The notes: generated by a model from the sequence alone, not told the origin. Shown: positions 43,650 through 54,714, counted from the first letter of the stretch. The stretch is 64,000 bases of DNA from an uncultured Collinsella sp. (GCA_900768435.1 CAAGCW010000003.1:120332-184331), one strand, 5' to 3'. Translations and numbers: made by a program.

Positions 43650-44873
43650 TTAGAAATCGATGTCGGTGTCGTAGTAGCAGGCCTTGAGGATCTTCTCGAA
43701 GTCGGCAGCCTTGGTCTCACGCGGGTTCTCCGGCGTGCAGGCATCGGTCTCGGCGTTCGCGGCGATCTCGGGCAGCTTGGCGAGGAACTCCTCCTCGGAA
43801 ACCATCTGCGGGTTCTCGGCGTCGACCTTCACGCCACCATTCGCGTAATCCTTGATGGACTGCGGAATGTTGAGCTGGTCGTTGAGGTCGCGAATCTTCT
43901 GGACGAGCGCTGCGATGAGCTCCTCGTTGGTCTCGCCGGGAAGGTGCAGGATCTCCTTGGCCACGTAAGCGTAACGCTCGGCAGCACGCGGGTCCTTGGA
44001 GTTCCACTGGATGACCTTGCCCAGGTACATGGCGTTAGCGGCACCGTGGATGATGTGGCCGTTCTCGAAGGCAGCACCGGTCTTGTGAGCCATGGAGTGA
44101 ACAATGCCCAGCAGGCCCGAGGAGAAGGCGATACCGGCGATGCACTGAGCCTCGTGCATGTGCTGACGGGCCTCATGGTCGCCAGCATAGGACTTGGGCA
44201 GCCACTCGACGATCTCGCGGATGCCGTGCAGAGCATTGGCGTCGGTGAACATAGAGGCGCAGGTGGAAACGTAGGCCTCCATGCAGTGGGTCAGAGCATC
44301 CATGCCGGTGTGAGCGCACAGCTTGGCGGGCATGGTGTAGGTGAGCTCGGGGTCGACGATGGCGACATCAGGGGTGATGTTGAAGTCGGCCAGCGGGTAC
44401 TTGATGCCCTTGGCGTAGTCGGTAATGACGGAGAACGCGGTGACCTCGGTAGCGGTGCCGGAGGTAGAGGAGATGGCGCAGAAATGAGCCTTCTGACGCA
44501 GCTCGGGGAAGCTGAACGGCTGGATGATGTTGTCGAAGGACTCCTCGGGATACTCGTAGAAGACCCACATGGCCTTAGCGGCATCGATGGGCGAGCCGCC
44601 GCCGATGGCGATAATCCAGTCGGGCTCGAACTCGCGCATGGCCTCGGCGCCCTTCATGACCGTCTCGATGGACGGATCGGACTCGACGCCCTCGAACAGC
44701 TTGACCTCGAAGCCGCCCTCTTTGAGGTCGGCCTCAACGTCCTGCAGGAACCCGCCGCGGCGCATAGAGCTGCCGCCAGAAACGATGATGGCCTTCTTGC
44801 CCTTGAGGTTCTTCACCTCGTGGCGAGCGCCCTCACCAAAGTACAGATCGCGAGGATTGGTAAAACGTCCCAT
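43650..44873 (-). CDS. Iron-containing alcohol dehydrogenase
   Basis: 407 residues from the ATG at 44873 (AGGAGG six bases upstream). NAD-binding IIAIGGGSPIDAAKAMWVFYEYP, conserved SGTATEVTAFSVITD, PELTYTMPAKLCAHTGMDALTHCMEAYVS and metal ligands in HSMAHKTGAAFENGHIIHG. It is closest in pattern to NADH-dependent butanol/ethanol dehydrogenases of fermenters, which regenerate NAD by reducing aldehydes (family knowledge). Confidence 0.93.
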   Translation of the reverse strand: MGRFTNPRDLYFGEGARHEVKNLKGKKAIIVSGGSSMRRGGFLQDVEADLKEGGFEVKLFEGVESDPSIETVMKGAEAMREFEPDWIIAIGGGSPIDAAKAMWVFYEYPEESFDNIIQPFSFPELRQKAHFCAISSTSGTATEVTAFSVITDYAKGIKYPLADFNITPDVAIVDPELTYTMPAKLCAHTGMDALTHCMEAYVSTCASMFTDANALHGIREIVEWLPKSYAGDHEARQHMHEAQCIAGIAFSSGLLGIVHSMAHKTGAAFENGHIIHGAANAMYLGKVIQWNSKDPRAAERYAYVAKEILHLPGETNEELIAALVQKIRDLNDQLNIPQSIKDYANGGVKVDAENPQMVSEEEFLAKLPEIAANAETDACTPENPRETKAADFEKILKACYYDTDIDF

Positions 44874-45373
44874 ACTGTGCCTCCTAAACAAGCCCCTCTT
44901 AGACTTGCGTATATAACGGAGCACCCGATTGGCTCCGTTAGGACCGTTTTGCGCGTTGCCGGCGATGACAATGCGCGATGTCTAAACGTCTCAACGCTCA
45001 GACAAACACTATTTTACCGTTCTGGTTGGTCAGTTATTCACCTAAAGCCGACAATGATGAAACGTTTTTTCTATCCCTGAAGACCCTTGTGGGGCATTCA
45101 TACTCCCAAGCTGGGCAAACGTTTTATCAAGGTTGACCACATATCCCGGGCAGGACGGTGCCCCTCCAAAATGCGCCCCGTTCGCCGCCAAAAATCGACC
45201 GTTTGCGGCACCGTGATACCACTCAGTCGTCCAAGGTGCCGACATTTGTGCGACATCCGTCTTCGTGGTGCAAAGGTGCATGTCCAAGTGCGGCACCCCC
45301 GGTGTGCCACATGCGGGTAAACTAGAACTTTATATAGAGACATTTGAACCCTAACCGCAGCAAAGGAGGCCCC
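44874..45373. other. 500-nt intergenic region, no gene seen
   Basis: Holds the promoter of the dehydrogenase, the inverted repeat at 44914-44940 and the promoter of the next operon. No frame has family support. Confidence 0.5.
44914..44940. promoter_or_regulatory. Inverted repeat in the dehydrogenase promoter region
   Basis: Arms TAACGGAGC / GCTCCGTTA with a 9-nt spacer, about 41 nt upstream of the dehydrogenase start and next to a TATATACG element. Candidate operator or 5' leader hairpin. Confidence 0.45.
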
Positions 45374-46450
45374 ATGGCATTCGATCCCATTCAAGAGGAT
45401 TGCCATCGCCTCGTTCTTGAGGCCTTGCGCCGCGACAATATCCCGCTCACCGACGGCCCCGCCGTCGAGCGTCTGATGGAGCAATTCACCCGCAACCCCG
45501 CGCCGCTCATCGTGCACGACCGCGACCGCGCCGGGCATCTGATTGCCAAGGTGGTCGAGGCCGTCGACTACCGCATTCCCTTTATCCCCGACGATGCCCA
45601 AGCCGAGCAGGAAGAGGCCGCTGCCGAGAACATGCTTCGCGAGGCCGCCGCACTCGATCCGGCCAACTGGGATGCGCAGCGCATGCTGACGGCCCTCACC
45701 GCTGACTCCAACGAGGAATACGTACAGTACTTGGTATCCAAGTGCGATGAAGTCGAACACGACCTGGCGCTCAAGATCGCCTCGGCGCAGGACCCCTACG
45801 AGCGCGAGGCCGCAGGCGACCTGACCCGCCGTCCCTACCTGCGCTGGCTTGCCGCCTTGGCATCGCGCGCGCTCATTAGCGGCCGCTATCGCATGTCGCT
45901 CGAAGCCGCAAATCGCAGCTTGGACTTTGCGCCCAACGACCCCGCTGGTGTCCGCCACACCGCGATGCTCGCCATGGCAAAACTCGAATACCCCGCCGAG
46001 GAGCTCAAGCGCTTTCGCTCCGCTCACTCCGTGCCGTACCTCGCGAATACCCCGCTGCGCCGCCGCCCCAAAGATGCGGAGCGTGACTTGGACCCATGGA
46101 CGCTCATCGCGCTGATGAGCGCTGCCTGGCGCGAGCTGGACTACGAGGGCGCCGAGCACTACTTGCGCATCCTTGCGCGCTCGTGTCCGCACGCAGCCGA
46201 GGCGCTCTACTTCCAAACCGAGTTTCCCGATGGCGTCTATGCCCGCGTCAACGTGGGTGCAGGCTCCACCGACGAGCTCGTCCTTGCACTGTCCGAGGCG
46301 ACACCGGTATTGCAGGAGGGCTTGGGCGCCCCCGACAATGCCAGCTTTGCCGCCTGGGTCGCCACCAACGATATCGTGCGTTCCCAGATCGACGAGCGCA
46401 TTCTGCGGGCGGCCGAGCAGGGCTTGCCGTTTAAGGGAGGAGACCTCTAA
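45374..46450 (+). CDS. Helical-repeat (TPR-like) protein, first of a tandem pair
   Basis: 358 residues; ATG follows AAAGGAGG by four bases. All-helical and Ala/Glu-rich with TPR-like pairs: ENMLREAAALDPANWDAQRMLTAL, RYRMSLEAANRSLDFAPNDPAG and DYEGAEHYLRILARSCPHAAEALYF. No catalytic motif. The stop overlaps the next start by one base, so the two are translationally coupled. The pair leads into the MurT-GatD gene, suggesting an envelope or cell-wall role (inference). Confidence 0.75.
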   Translation: MAFDPIQEDCHRLVLEALRRDNIPLTDGPAVERLMEQFTRNPAPLIVHDRDRAGHLIAKVVEAVDYRIPFIPDDAQAEQEEAAAENMLREAAALDPANWDAQRMLTALTADSNEEYVQYLVSKCDEVEHDLALKIASAQDPYEREAAGDLTRRPYLRWLAALASRALISGRYRMSLEAANRSLDFAPNDPAGVRHTAMLAMAKLEYPAEELKRFRSAHSVPYLANTPLRRRPKDAERDLDPWTLIALMSAAWRELDYEGAEHYLRILARSCPHAAEALYFQTEFPDGVYARVNVGAGSTDELVLALSEATPVLQEGLGAPDNASFAAWVATNDIVRSQIDERILRAAEQGLPFKGGDL

Positions 46451-47493
46451 TGGATCCGAGCGTCTACATCCCCGCCTACCTGGAGCGCACCTATCTGGCG
46501 TCGCACCCCGAGCTCACCGATGCAGCACGCGAGCTTGTCCATAACGACATTAGCGCGAATCCCCAAAAGTATGCGCAGTCCGAGCATGCTCAGGCGCTGC
46601 TGTCCTATGCCGGTGTTCATCGCCACCTGCTCGACGAGCTCCATCGCATCGAGGACATGGGCAGCGACGAGGAGTTTGAGCAGACGCGCAACCGCCTGTT
46701 CGACGATATGCGTGATGAGCTGCTCAAGATCGTCCGCATCGATGCGTATGTCCTCGATGCCCAGCTGCTCGCCATCATTTTGGCGGACACGCCCGTCGAC
46801 GCCTGCCTGGGCGACCTGATGAAGCTCGAGACGAGCACGGCCGACTACCTGCAACAGAGCGTGCCCGGGTTTGATATGGAGGCCCCACACTACTGGGCCA
46901 ACAAGGTTTTGACGGACGGCGTGACGGCGTCAGATCTCACCGTGAGCGAGCCGACACTTATCGGGTGGCTCCACACGCTCGAGGCCATCTCGCAGCTGTG
47001 TATGGCGAGCGCCCGCTACCGCGCCGCCGCCAACTACGCCCACCGCGTCCTTAAGGCAGAAGGCTATCCCACCCGAGCTGCCGGCACCGTGTTGCTCGCC
47101 CTCGCTCGCTTGGAAGACCAGGACGGCTTTTTTGCCCTGGCTCACCAGCTCGAGGAACAGATGGGGGCAGACGCACTCGAAAACTCTCCTTGGTACCTGC
47201 TCGCCCGCACGATTCTGCTGTTCAAAACAAACAAGATGCGCCCGGCGACGCGCGCGCTACGTGAGTTCGCTAACCGTTGCGAGGGTGGCGCGTTCTTCTT
47301 GCTGAATCCCATGTACCAGACACCGTACCTTCCCTGCCGGCCCGAGCCACGCGATCCCTGGGATCTTTCGCACCAGGCCGTTTGGGAAGCGGACGGCATT
47401 ATCTCGGACACTCCAGACTTTGCCCCCTGGGCCAATGCCTGCGAAGACGTGTCGCAGCTTGCCCAGGAATTTGCGCGCCGCTACGGTTTTTAG
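46450..47493 (+). CDS. Helical-repeat (TPR-like) protein, second of a tandem pair
   Basis: 347 residues. Same architecture and recurring phrases as its upstream neighbour (RYRAAANYAHRVLKAEG against RYRMSLEAANRSLDF), so it is a diverged paralogue. Residues about 175-290 hold the clearest helical repeats. The start ATG is embedded in the upstream stop (TAATG). It ends 45 nt before the MurT-GatD start. Function unknown. Confidence 0.75.
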   Translation: MDPSVYIPAYLERTYLASHPELTDAARELVHNDISANPQKYAQSEHAQALLSYAGVHRHLLDELHRIEDMGSDEEFEQTRNRLFDDMRDELLKIVRIDAYVLDAQLLAIILADTPVDACLGDLMKLETSTADYLQQSVPGFDMEAPHYWANKVLTDGVTASDLTVSEPTLIGWLHTLEAISQLCMASARYRAAANYAHRVLKAEGYPTRAAGTVLLALARLEDQDGFFALAHQLEEQMGADALENSPWYLLARTILLFKTNKMRPATRALREFANRCEGGAFFLLNPMYQTPYLPCRPEPRDPWDLSHQAVWEADGIISDTPDFAPWANACEDVSQLAQEFARRYGF

Positions 47494-47538
47494 TGACGCA
47501 CTCGACCCGACCATATCGTTTACGTTAGGAACGGTTTC

Positions 47539-49716
47539 ATGAATCTCCGCTCATCTCTTGCCTGTACCTCGAGCGATATCGCCCGCTGGGGGCTGCGCTC
47601 CGTCCTTAAGCGCCAGGGCGGCGTACTCCCCGGCCGCATCGCCATGAAGATCGACCCCGAGCTGCTAAGCGACCTCGCGAGCCTGGTCGACCGCAGCGTG
47701 GTGATCACCGGTACTAATGGCAAGACCACCACCTCCAACCTCATCGCCGACGCCGTTGCCGCCAGCGGCGCCACCGTGGTGTGCAACCGCGCCGGCAACA
47801 ACATGGAGCCGGGCGTGGTGGGCGCACTGCTCGAGGCGCGCAGCGGCCTCAAGCGAGCCGGCGGCGGCAAGCGCGTGGGCGTTTTTGAGTGCGACGAGCT
47901 CTACACGGTGCGCGTCCTGCCCAAGCTCAAGCCGACCTACTTTGTGCTGCTCAACCTGTTCCGCGACCAGCTGGACCGCTACGGCGAGATCGACCATACC
48001 CAGGACGTCATCGCCCATGCGTTGGAGCTCTCTCCGACGACAACGCTCATCTACAACGCCGACGATCCGCTGTGCGCCTCGATCGCCGCGCGCGTCCCCA
48101 ACACAAGCATCGCCTTTGGCATCGACGGCGCCACGGGCACCGAGTCCGACCGCATTAGCGACTCGCGTTTTTGCTCGCAGTGCAACGCCCCGCTGGAATA
48201 CGACTATGTGCAGTACGGACAGCTGGGCGCCTATCATTGCCCTTCGTGCGGCTGGGGTCGCCCCGCGCTGCTCCGCCGCGTGACGGGCGTTGAGCTCGGC
48301 TGCGACGGCTACGGCTTTGACCTGGCCTTTGGACCCGAGGCCAACGCGCCCGCCGTGCACATCGCCACGCGCTACAACGGCCTGTACATGGTCTATAACG
48401 TCGCCGCCGCCTTCTTTGCGGCGCACGAGCTGGGCGTGGACGCGGCGCACCTGCAGCCCACGCTTAATGCCTACGTGCCCGCCGGCGGACGCATGGGCCG
48501 CTGGGATATTGCCGGCCGCACCGTCGAGGCCAACCTGGCCAAGAATCCCGTGGGCTTCGATCGCCAGATCCAGTCCATTAAAACGGCAGGTGGCAGGCTC
48601 TGCGCCTTCTTCCTAAACGATAACGATGCCGACGGCCACGATGTCTCGTGGATCTACGATGTCGACTTCGAGCGCATCGCCGACACGCCGGGTCTTGTCG
48701 CCTTTGCCGGAGGCACGCGTGCGCACGACATGCAGGTACGCCTCAAGTACGCCGGCATCGATGCCGCGATTATCTCGGACGTCGCGCAGGCAATTGGCGC
48801 CGTGGCAGACGAGGCCGCCGATGACACCTTCTACGCCGTCGCCAACTACACGGCCTTCCCGCCGTTAGTCAAGGAGCTCGACGGGCTTAAAGACGACGAT
48901 GCAAGCTCGATTGTCTCCCACGCCGTAACGCGCGCCGATGGTAGCGCTGTCCCCACCGATATTGCGCCGGTCGAGCTTTCGCGCCCCCTGCGTATCGTCT
49001 ACCTGTACCCCGATGCCCTCAACCTCTATGCCGACGGCGGCAACGTCATTGCCCTCGAGCGCCGCTGCGCCTGGCGTGGCATTCCCGCGCGTGTAGACGA
49101 GGTCCGTATGGGCGAAACGCTTGATTTGACTGATGCCGATATCGTCATGATGGGTGGCGGCTCCGATCGCGACCAGCTGGCCGTGGCACACGAACTGCTC
49201 GCTCAAAAAGACAAGGTCGCGGCCTATGTTGAGGACGGCGGCACACTGCTTGCTATCTGTGGCGGCTATCAGCTGCTCGGCCGTTCGTACTACATGGGCG
49301 ACGATCGCATTGAGGGTCTGGGCGTCATTGCCGCCGAGACTGTGCGCGGCTCCGACCGCCTGATCGGCAACGTCGCCGTCAAGACCGACCTGGCACCCGA
49401 GCCCTTTGTGGGATTCGAAAACCACGGCGGCCGCACCCTGCTCGACGCAGAGGCGACGCCGCTCGGAACGTCCGTCGTCGCGGGCACCGGCAACAACGGC
49501 GACGATGGCTTTGAGGGCCTCATCTACAAGGGAGTCATCGGCACGTACTTACACGGGCCGGCACTGCCCAAGAACCCCGAACTCGCCGACTGGCTGATCG
49601 CGCACGCCCTCGAGCGCCGCGGCGATGCGCAGGCCACAGCCCTGCTGCCGCTCAAGCCCCTCGACGACACCTACGAGCGCGCCGCCCACGACGCCGCCAT
49701 GAAGCTCCTCCCCTAG
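47539..49716 (+). CDS. murT-gatD: Lipid II isoglutaminyl synthase, fused MurT-GatD
   Basis: 725 residues. MurT and GatD together amidate the alpha-carboxyl of D-Glu in lipid II, giving D-isoglutamine, needed for wall cross-linking. Residues about 1-470 are MurT: ATP site ITGTNGKTTTSNL, a Cys4 zinc ribbon (CSQCNAP... CPSCGWG) that marks MurT within Mur ligases, and the C-terminal DUF1727 part. Residues about 485-725 are GatD: class I glutamine amidotransferase with nucleophile Cys574 in LAICGGYQLLG and His672 in GTYLHGP. In most species these are separate adjacent genes; here one chain carries both. No stop or gap separates them. Confidence 0.9.
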   Translation: MNLRSSLACTSSDIARWGLRSVLKRQGGVLPGRIAMKIDPELLSDLASLVDRSVVITGTNGKTTTSNLIADAVAASGATVVCNRAGNNMEPGVVGALLEARSGLKRAGGGKRVGVFECDELYTVRVLPKLKPTYFVLLNLFRDQLDRYGEIDHTQDVIAHALELSPTTTLIYNADDPLCASIAARVPNTSIAFGIDGATGTESDRISDSRFCSQCNAPLEYDYVQYGQLGAYHCPSCGWGRPALLRRVTGVELGCDGYGFDLAFGPEANAPAVHIATRYNGLYMVYNVAAAFFAAHELGVDAAHLQPTLNAYVPAGGRMGRWDIAGRTVEANLAKNPVGFDRQIQSIKTAGGRLCAFFLNDNDADGHDVSWIYDVDFERIADTPGLVAFAGGTRAHDMQVRLKYAGIDAAIISDVAQAIGAVADEAADDTFYAVANYTAFPPLVKELDGLKDDDASSIVSHAVTRADGSAVPTDIAPVELSRPLRIVYLYPDALNLYADGGNVIALERRCAWRGIPARVDEVRMGETLDLTDADIVMMGGGSDRDQLAVAHELLAQKDKVAAYVEDGGTLLAICGGYQLLGRSYYMGDDRIEGLGVIAAETVRGSDRLIGNVAVKTDLAPEPFVGFENHGGRTLLDAEATPLGTSVVAGTGNNGDDGFEGLIYKGVIGTYLHGPALPKNPELADWLIAHALERRGDAQATALLPLKPLDDTYERAAHDAAMKLLP

Positions 49717-49723
49717 CACCCCA

Positions 49724-49756
49724 CCACCACAAAGGGGACAGGTACCTTTGTGGTGG
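49724..49756. repeat. CAAAG...CTTTG palindrome after murT-gatD
   Basis: Twelve-nt perfect arms CCACCACAAAGG / CCTTTGTGGTGG around GGACAGGTA, then TTTT. It belongs to the same family as those at 1362, 2750 and 42348 and may double as a terminator. Confidence 0.8.
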
Positions 49757-49816
49757 TTTTCCAGTTTGCCAACGATATACGCGCCGGCAAAAAAGTCTGC
49801 TATACTCTTTCCCGCT

Positions 49817-49893
49817 GTCCCCATCGTCTAGCGGCCAAGGACGCCACCCTTTCAAGGTGGATATCGCGGGTTCGAATCCCGCTGGGGGCACCA
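49817..49893 (+). tRNA. tRNA-Glu (anticodon UUC)
   Basis: Acceptor GTCCCCA pairs with TGGGGGC; D-arm GTCT/GGAC; anticodon arm CCACC-CTTTCAA-GGTGG with anticodon TTC; T-arm GCGGG-TTCGAAT-CCCGC; discriminator A and encoded CCA. All arms fold. A terminator follows directly. Confidence 0.95.
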
Positions 49894-49904
49894 TTTGAAA
49901 TGCA

Positions 49905-49937
49905 AAGCCCGTTACCCTTGTGGTGACGGGCTTTTTT
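49905..49937 (+). terminator. Terminator of tRNA-Glu
   Basis: AAGCCCGTTACC / GGTGACGGGCTT stem (one mismatch) with T6 tail. Confidence 0.85.
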
Positions 49938-50064
49938 CTTCTCCAACGTCGGGATTCGAACCCGACAGGGTGCGGAGCTGAGGAAACGCGTAAGCGTTTT
50001 CCAGCGCAGCACGCAAGGAGCGGAGCGACGCAGCGAAAGCGGGCGGCGCCAGCCGCACGCGGAC

Positions 50065-50125
50065 ATCCCGCTGGGGGCACCATTTAAACTGAGAAGCCCG
50101 TTGCCCTCGCGGTAACGGGCTTTTT
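50065..50125 (+). repeat. Duplicate of the tRNA-Glu 3' tail and terminator
   Basis: The 21-nt word starting ATCCCGCTGGGGGCACCA repeats the tRNA-Glu 3' end (49876-49896) exactly and is followed by a similar terminator stem (AAGCCCGTTGCC ... GGTAACGGGCTT, T5). The rest of the tRNA is absent. T-arm-like words occur in reverse at 49948-49966 and 50137-50159. Confidence 0.75.
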
Positions 50126-50179
50126 GCTGCCGATATGCCGGGATTCGAACCCCGAAGGCATAAAATCTCACTGTCATCT

Positions 50180-50414
50180 AAGGGCCCGTGGACAAAAAAT
50201 AGCAAATATGAGTACTGTTACCAATTTAGTAACAGCGATTTCATGCCATCAGAAGGCGATTTGGACACAAGGCGTCCTACGGCGGAAGAATTGCAGGCGT
50301 TTATCAGCTAAGTACTTGGACATATGTTGCGTAACACTGCATATTTTGCAAAAAGATAATGCTACAGGGCTTGTGACAGTACTCATATTTGACGTTTTTT
50401 GCCCACGACCCCTT
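50180..50414. mobile_element. MITE-like element, 235 bp
   Basis: Terminal inverted repeats 50180-50218 and 50376-50414 match at 33 of 39 positions; the inner 16 nt (CAAATATGAGTACTGT and complement) are perfect. The 157-nt interior has no gene. The AT-rich interior contrasts with its surroundings. No clear target duplication was found. Confidence 0.6.
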
Positions 50415-50470
50415 ATTGCGTGGGCGAATCAGTTGCAAAGCGGGATCCAAAGCGTCCTTCGCAAACAAAT

Positions 50471-50501
50471 AGCCGGGGCCCGCGCGATGCGGACCCCGGC
50501 T
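50471..50501 (-). terminator. Terminator of the glutamine synthetase gene
   Basis: Thirteen-nt arms AGCCGGGGCCCGC / GCGGACCCCGGCT (one mismatch), 5-nt loop, then TATTTGTTT on the minus strand. Confidence 0.75.
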
Positions 50502-50530
50502 CAATACCGTGACGATATGTCAGTTGCGCC

Positions 50531-52618
<2,088 letters not shown>

Positions 52619-52829
52619 ACGGAACTCCCTTCGTATCGGCACCGCGTGAGAAGCGGTGTTGATTACTAACGAACGAGTCATAGATTAGGCTCGTCGTGTT
52701 TCCGCAACATTACCGTTATGTTGCTGTCACGAAACCAATCAATGAGGTTACCGCATCGCGGCGGCGTTGCCGCCCTCAACAGCCAATCAACTGTATAAAT
52801 TGCAGACCTCTCCCCATGGTTTAAGGGTA

Positions 52830-52905
52830 GTCAATTTGGGATGGGGCTCTATTAACTGGTATTTCGCATCAGATACCAGTCTTTATAGCCCCATCCTAGA
52901 TTGAC
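52830..52905. other. Structured 76-nt hairpin between glnA and metF
   Basis: Outer arms GTCAATTTGGGATGGGGCT and AGCCCCATCCTAGATTGAC (16 of 19 match) enclose an inner perfect stem ACTGGTAT / ATACCAGT. It could be an RNA leader, small RNA, terminator or repeat remnant. No known riboswitch pattern recognised. Confidence 0.55.
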
Positions 52906-53044
52906 CGCTCTGCTATAGGGAATGTCGATAGCAAGGCATCTTTGATTGGTATCCCCGAATAGCGAGTGAAACTCCACCGTGACACAGTGGTGCTGTAGAA
53001 TCCTTACAACACATCACACTATTACGTATCTAAAGGAGCACGAT

Positions 53045-53917
53045 ATGCGCGTCGACGAGGTTTTTAAGCAGGCAGCATCCCAGGGCACCGCACCCGTTTC
53101 GTTTGAGATGTTCCCGCCCAAGGGCGAGCTGACCCTCAACACGGCTCGCGAGGTGGCAGGCAATCTGTGCAAGCTTTCGCCGAGCTTTGTCTCGGTCACC
53201 TGCTCGGCTGGCGGCTCGGGCAACGGCGCCACCACCGCCCCCATCGCGCATATGATTACGAGCGAATTCGATACACCCTCGGTGGCACACCTTACCTGCG
53301 TGGGCCGGTCGCACGCCGATATCGCCGCCAAGATCGACGAGTATCGCACCGCCGGCGTGGAAAACATCCTGGCCCTGCGTGGCGATCTCCCTGCTGGCGC
53401 GACCGAGGACGACAAGCCCGCCTCCGACTACGCCTACGCCCGTGACCTCATCCCCGAGCTCGTCGACGCCGGCTTTTGCGTGGGCGCCGCAGCCTACCCC
53501 GAGGGCCACATTGCCTGCGAGGATCTCAACCTCTCGGTCGAGCACCTCAAGCAAAAACAGGACGCCGGCGCGAGCTTCTTCGTGACGCAGCTCTTCTTTG
53601 ACAACGAGTGCTTTTACCGCTTCCGCGAGCTTGCCGACAAGGCAGGCATCACGGTGCCCATCACCGCGGGCATCATGCCGTTTATGGGCAAGTCCCAGAT
53701 CAGCCGCATGGTCTTTATGTGCGGCGCGTCGCTGCCCTCCCCCGTCATCAAGATTCTCGCCAAGTACGAGAACGACCCCGAGAGCCTGCAGGCAGCCGGC
53801 GTAGATTATGCCGCCCGCCAGCTTTGCGACCTTAAGGAGCACGGTGCCGCCGGTCTGCACCTGTACACTATGAATCGTCCTGCGATCGCCGTGACCATTA
53901 TGGAGCGCCTAGGGTAA
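53045..53917 (+). CDS. metF: Methylenetetrahydrofolate reductase
   Basis: 290 residues from the ATG at 53045 (AAAGGAG six bases upstream). It reduces 5,10-methylene-THF to 5-methyl-THF using FAD, supplying methyl groups for methionine. It keeps FEMFPPKG (catalytic Glu), HLTCVGRSHADI, NILALRGDLPAG and FFVTQLFFDN. First gene of a three-gene operon: its stop shares a base with the next start, and metH follows. Confidence 0.95.
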   Translation: MRVDEVFKQAASQGTAPVSFEMFPPKGELTLNTAREVAGNLCKLSPSFVSVTCSAGGSGNGATTAPIAHMITSEFDTPSVAHLTCVGRSHADIAAKIDEYRTAGVENILALRGDLPAGATEDDKPASDYAYARDLIPELVDAGFCVGAAAYPEGHIACEDLNLSVEHLKQKQDAGASFFVTQLFFDNECFYRFRELADKAGITVPITAGIMPFMGKSQISRMVFMCGASLPSPVIKILAKYENDPESLQAAGVDYAARQLCDLKEHGAAGLHLYTMNRPAIAVTIMERLG

Positions 53918-54705
53918 TGGAAAAACCGCACGTCGATACAACCGCTGTCGAAGTGCCGGCCGACCTTGCGTCGCCGGCGCTTTATCGTGTCGATGCTGCG
54001 CACCATCCCCGTGTCGACCGTGCCGAGATGCTGCGGTATCTGGGCTACGGCGGCCAGCAGATTGAGCCCGAGCTGTCACGACGAATTGAGCTTGTAGTCG
54101 AGCGCCTAGAGCTGGATATCGAGCCCCGCGGCGTGCGGCGTGTGTTTACCGTCGATGCCACGGGCGTGGACGAGCAGGGCGAGCCTTGCATTCGCTTGGT
54201 CGGCACCAACGTTGAGCTGCGCGGTCGCGATATCTATCGCCATCTCAAAGATGCCCGCTTTGCCGCGCTCATGGCATGCACCCTCGGCATGGACGCCGAG
54301 CGTCGTCTGCGCACCACGGGAGCCCAGCAGCCCCTGGAGGGAGCCGTTCTCGACGCCGCATGCTCTGCCTATGTAGAAGCCGCCGTCGAGCAGATGGACC
54401 AGCAGGTTAAGGCTGCGGCCGCCGCACACGGACTCGCCGGCAACTGGCGCTTCAGTCCCGGCTACGGCGACTGCCCACTTACGGCCCAGCGCTCGATCGT
54501 GGATGCACTCAACGCCACGCGCCTCATTGGACTTACCGTCACCCCCACCAGCCTGCTCATGCCCACCAAAAGCGTGACCGCGGTGATCGGCCTGTTTGAC
54601 GGCGAGGTCCACGACGCCCAAAGCCGCCCCACCTGCAATATCTGCCGCATGCGCGAGCACTGCCGCTTCCGCGCCGCCCACACCACCTGCTATTCCAGCC
54701 ATTAG
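53917..54705 (+). CDS. Methionine synthase reactivation-domain protein
   Basis: 262 residues. It matches the C-terminal activation domain of cobalamin methionine synthase as a stand-alone protein: RVFTVDATGVDEQ, DARFAALMACTLGMDAERRLR and the SAM-binding RFSPGYGDCPLTAQRSI, near LIGLTVTPTSLLMPTKSVTAVIG. A C-terminal cysteine set (CNICRMREHCRF) is also present. The protein would bind the reduced or oxidised MetH and reactivate cob(II)alamin using SAM. It sits between metF and a metH that lacks this domain, overlapping metF by one base. Confidence 0.9.
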   Translation: MEKPHVDTTAVEVPADLASPALYRVDAAHHPRVDRAEMLRYLGYGGQQIEPELSRRIELVVERLELDIEPRGVRRVFTVDATGVDEQGEPCIRLVGTNVELRGRDIYRHLKDARFAALMACTLGMDAERRLRTTGAQQPLEGAVLDAACSAYVEAAVEQMDQQVKAAAAAHGLAGNWRFSPGYGDCPLTAQRSIVDALNATRLIGLTVTPTSLLMPTKSVTAVIGLFDGEVHDAQSRPTCNICRMREHCRFRAAHTTCYSSH

Positions 54706-54714
54706 GAGCCCTCG

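Noticed and set aside
52906..53044. Cobalamin or SAM riboswitch upstream of metF
   Set aside because: No B12-box or SAM-box pattern recognised; only a short CACC/GGTG stem near 52976.
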